NCBI GenBank assembly: GCA_018136815.1
Contig: CM030931.1
Location: forward strand, 4,222,148-4,286,147
Reading direction: 5' to 3'
DNA from: Isochrysis galbana
Taxonomy: Eukaryota > Haptophyta > Isochrysidales > Isochrysidaceae
DNA length: 64,000 bases
Shown here: positions 62,366-64,000 of the stretch, in pieces
Layout of the letters: each line of letters begins with the position of its first letter
Position numbering within the stretch: position 1 is the first letter of the stretch
Notes under the pieces: model-generated
What the model was told of the DNA's origin: nothing
The model's database searches: none
Seen by the model: only the letters and a program-made list of their open reading frames with translations
Made by a program: the position numbers and the translations under genes

Positions 62366-63340
62366 ATGCGCGCGCCCGCTCTCTGCGCAATGCTGGCCGT
62401 AGCGTTGCTCGGCGAGGCGGGCGGCTCGCATGTGTGCGCCCGAGCAGATCTCGGCGCCGGACTCGCAGATTGCACTGCCCTGTCACTGAGCTGCACGATG
62501 ATGCCTGACGCGGGCAAGAGTGAGGCCGCTGGCTGCGCGATGACGCAACAGGAGCTCTCAGAGCTCTTTCAGGGGCCGCTCTGCTCTTCGAACGCGCTCA
62601 CCGCGCTCGATCTGCGTGGACACACACTCGGGGCCAACGCCACTGCAGCTCTTGCGGCTGGGCTGGCATCATGCACTGCTCTTGAGTCGCTTGACGTCTC
62701 AGATACACGCCTAGGTGACGCTGGCCTCGCCACGTTGCTCTCAGCCCTACCAGCATCTCTTAATAGGCTCATATTAGCTCATAATGGCCTGACGGACGAG
62801 AGCGCTCGGGCCATCCGCAAGGCGCTCGGTGAGAAGAATACTGGATCGCTGAAGCCGTTGCAGATCCGTGTCCTTGACCTCAGCTGGAATGCATTGAGCA
62901 GCAGTGGCGCGCGGGCACTAGGAGCGCTACTCGCGTCGGCGGACTGTGTCGTGGAGTCGTTATACCTTGACTGGAACGGGTTGAGAGACCGGGGTGTAAA
63001 GGAGATTGGCGAGGGTCTCAAAAGCAACACTCACCTAAAGCGGCTCTCCTTAACATTCAATGGCATCAAGGATTCGGGAGTTACTGGGCTGAGCGCTGGC
63101 CTACGGCAGAATGCAGTTTTAGAGGTCCTCAACCTCTCCAACAACGGTATTTCTCCTGCCGCCGATCGCAAATGGCGCGCTGCTCTTGCGAATAAGCCGC
63201 CGACAACGTCCTCGGCAGCTTCCGAAAAGACAAGTGGAACATCAGACACACCAAGAGAACAACAAGGGCGTACGACATCGAGTACTGATTCTGTGGAGGA
63301 CGATGTCGATGTGGATGAAATTTCATTTGACGAGGATTGA
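62366..63340 (+). CDS. Secreted leucine-rich-repeat protein (RNI-like)
   Basis: 324 aa from the ATG at 62366. The signal peptide (MRAPALCAMLAVALLGEAGG) is followed by a short Cys-containing segment. About six ribonuclease-inhibitor-type LRRs follow: LTALDLRGHTLGANATAALA, LESLDVSDTRLGDAGLATLL, LNRLILAHNGLTDESARAI, IRVLDLSWNALSSSGARAL, VESLYLDWNGLRDRGVKEI, LKRLSLTFNGIKDSGVTGL, LEVLNLSNNGI. The C-terminal tail is Ser/Thr then strongly acidic. Such repeats mediate protein binding; the partner is unknown. No membrane span is evident. Confidence 0.8.
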   Translation: MRAPALCAMLAVALLGEAGGSHVCARADLGAGLADCTALSLSCTMMPDAGKSEAAGCAMTQQELSELFQGPLCSSNALTALDLRGHTLGANATAALAAGLASCTALESLDVSDTRLGDAGLATLLSALPASLNRLILAHNGLTDESARAIRKALGEKNTGSLKPLQIRVLDLSWNALSSSGARALGALLASADCVVESLYLDWNGLRDRGVKEIGEGLKSNTHLKRLSLTFNGIKDSGVTGLSAGLRQNAVLEVLNLSNNGISPAADRKWRAALANKPPTTSSAASEKTSGTSDTPREQQGRTTSSTDSVEDDVDVDEISFDED

Positions 63341-64000
63341 ATCCGCTATGTCACATGCCACAGCTGGGTGCATTTCACAGATAGTTGAGATACCCCCATT
63401 CCATGATCTCTATTTTCGCAAAGTTAAGACAAAGTTGTGTCATCAGACCTTGGTGTCCCTCTCATATTGTTGCATGTTGCGATGGCGATTCTGCTTCAGT
63501 GCCCATATCGCACGTATGCGCCTCAAAATAAGCGCAAGAGCTGTTGCGCAACATTGATGCCTGGCACTACGTCTGCACTAAAACAAACGTTGTTTTGCTC
63601 TTGCGTGCTAATTTTGGCCTATGCATTAGTAAGTAAGGAGGGAATGGGAGTCGTGTGGGGAGTGCTGCGTGCAAGAGTAGTGTGTAATGAGTGTGCCTAA
63701 GTAAGTTGCATTGGTGATGCTCAGATCTTTAGGGCATCTTCTTGATAGTGTTAAGGGCCTCCCATCTAGATGGACCGTGGCCGTGGCCGCATCCGCGATC
63801 GACCTTTTTGTTTTAGAAGTCGCCTGCGTTTCTATGCCCCTCCTTGTAGGCTAGTCACCGTCGCATCATCCTACATTCGCCCTCTTTGCCCTCGCCTTCT
63901 TTGTAGCCTCCCTTGTCGCCTGCTTTGCCCCTCGCCTGGCTTACCTCCTTGCGTGCTCCTAGCGTTTTTGTTTTTAGGCGTTAAGTAAGTCGCGCGTTCA
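63341..64000. other. Intergenic to window end
   Basis: No gene recognised. A small plus-strand frame at 63770-63988 is Cys/Pro/Arg-rich without a domain. Confidence 0.4.

Overview
This is nuclear DNA of a GC-rich, transposon-laden, flagellated eukaryotic microalga. A haptophyte-like alga is my best guess. The evidence is canonical GT-AG introns of about 115-280 bp inside conserved eukaryotic genes, an axonemal dynein intermediate chain, a sterol C14-reductase, and proteins whose hydrophobic leaders would suit entry into a secondary plastid. The phylum is inference. Nothing looks bacterial, and I saw no tRNA, rRNA or CRISPR array.

Layout. 1-7467: repeats around IWS1 (3381-4911, minus). 7468-8157: intron-containing NYN-domain protein with a leader peptide. 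8808-10779: piggyBac-like element with TTAA at both ends. 12321-16992: a four-exon sterol C14-reductase head-to-head with a two-domain Get3/ArsA ATPase. 19172-19405: small Tim chaperone. 20942-24671: an unknown protein, a hairpin-dense open frame, and a LINE 3' fragment fused to a dispersed repeat. 24967-31901: an IQ/PH-like/membrane protein, a mariner remnant with TA duplication, a protein with two LOTUS-like repeats, and a fragment resembling 2-oxoglutarate/Fe(II) oxygenases. 32167-37898: a three-module Tudor/Agenet-like protein ending in an IPT/TIG-like domain, and a Cys/Pro-rich type I membrane protein. 39330-47636: a Ty3/gypsy retrotransposon, minus strand. A 100-N gap follows, then the C-terminus of SF3B3 (to 48240). 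48541-52432: degenerate LINE, chromodomain debris and two unknown genes. 53036-55426: axonemal dynein intermediate chain DNAI4/IC138. 55893-62200: a transposon graveyard with paired hAT-like ends, a hairpin-array element inserted with a 17-bp target duplication, and a LINE reverse transcriptase; APC11 (58785-59181) lies inside it. 62366-63340: secreted LRR protein.

The most striking observation is the gypsy polyprotein. Upstream of its protease it carries a domain with the layout of phage/bacterial-type cytosine DNA methyltransferases: a SAM-loop-like GETSG, a PPC motif and a VENP motif. Its order is methyltransferase - protease - RT - RNase H - integrase - chromodomain. Ten kb away lies a possible oxygenase fragment that may belong to the opposite arm of DNA-methylation chemistry; that link is speculative. 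A second theme is a dispersed non-autonomous repeat (family A) built of consecutive perfect hairpins.
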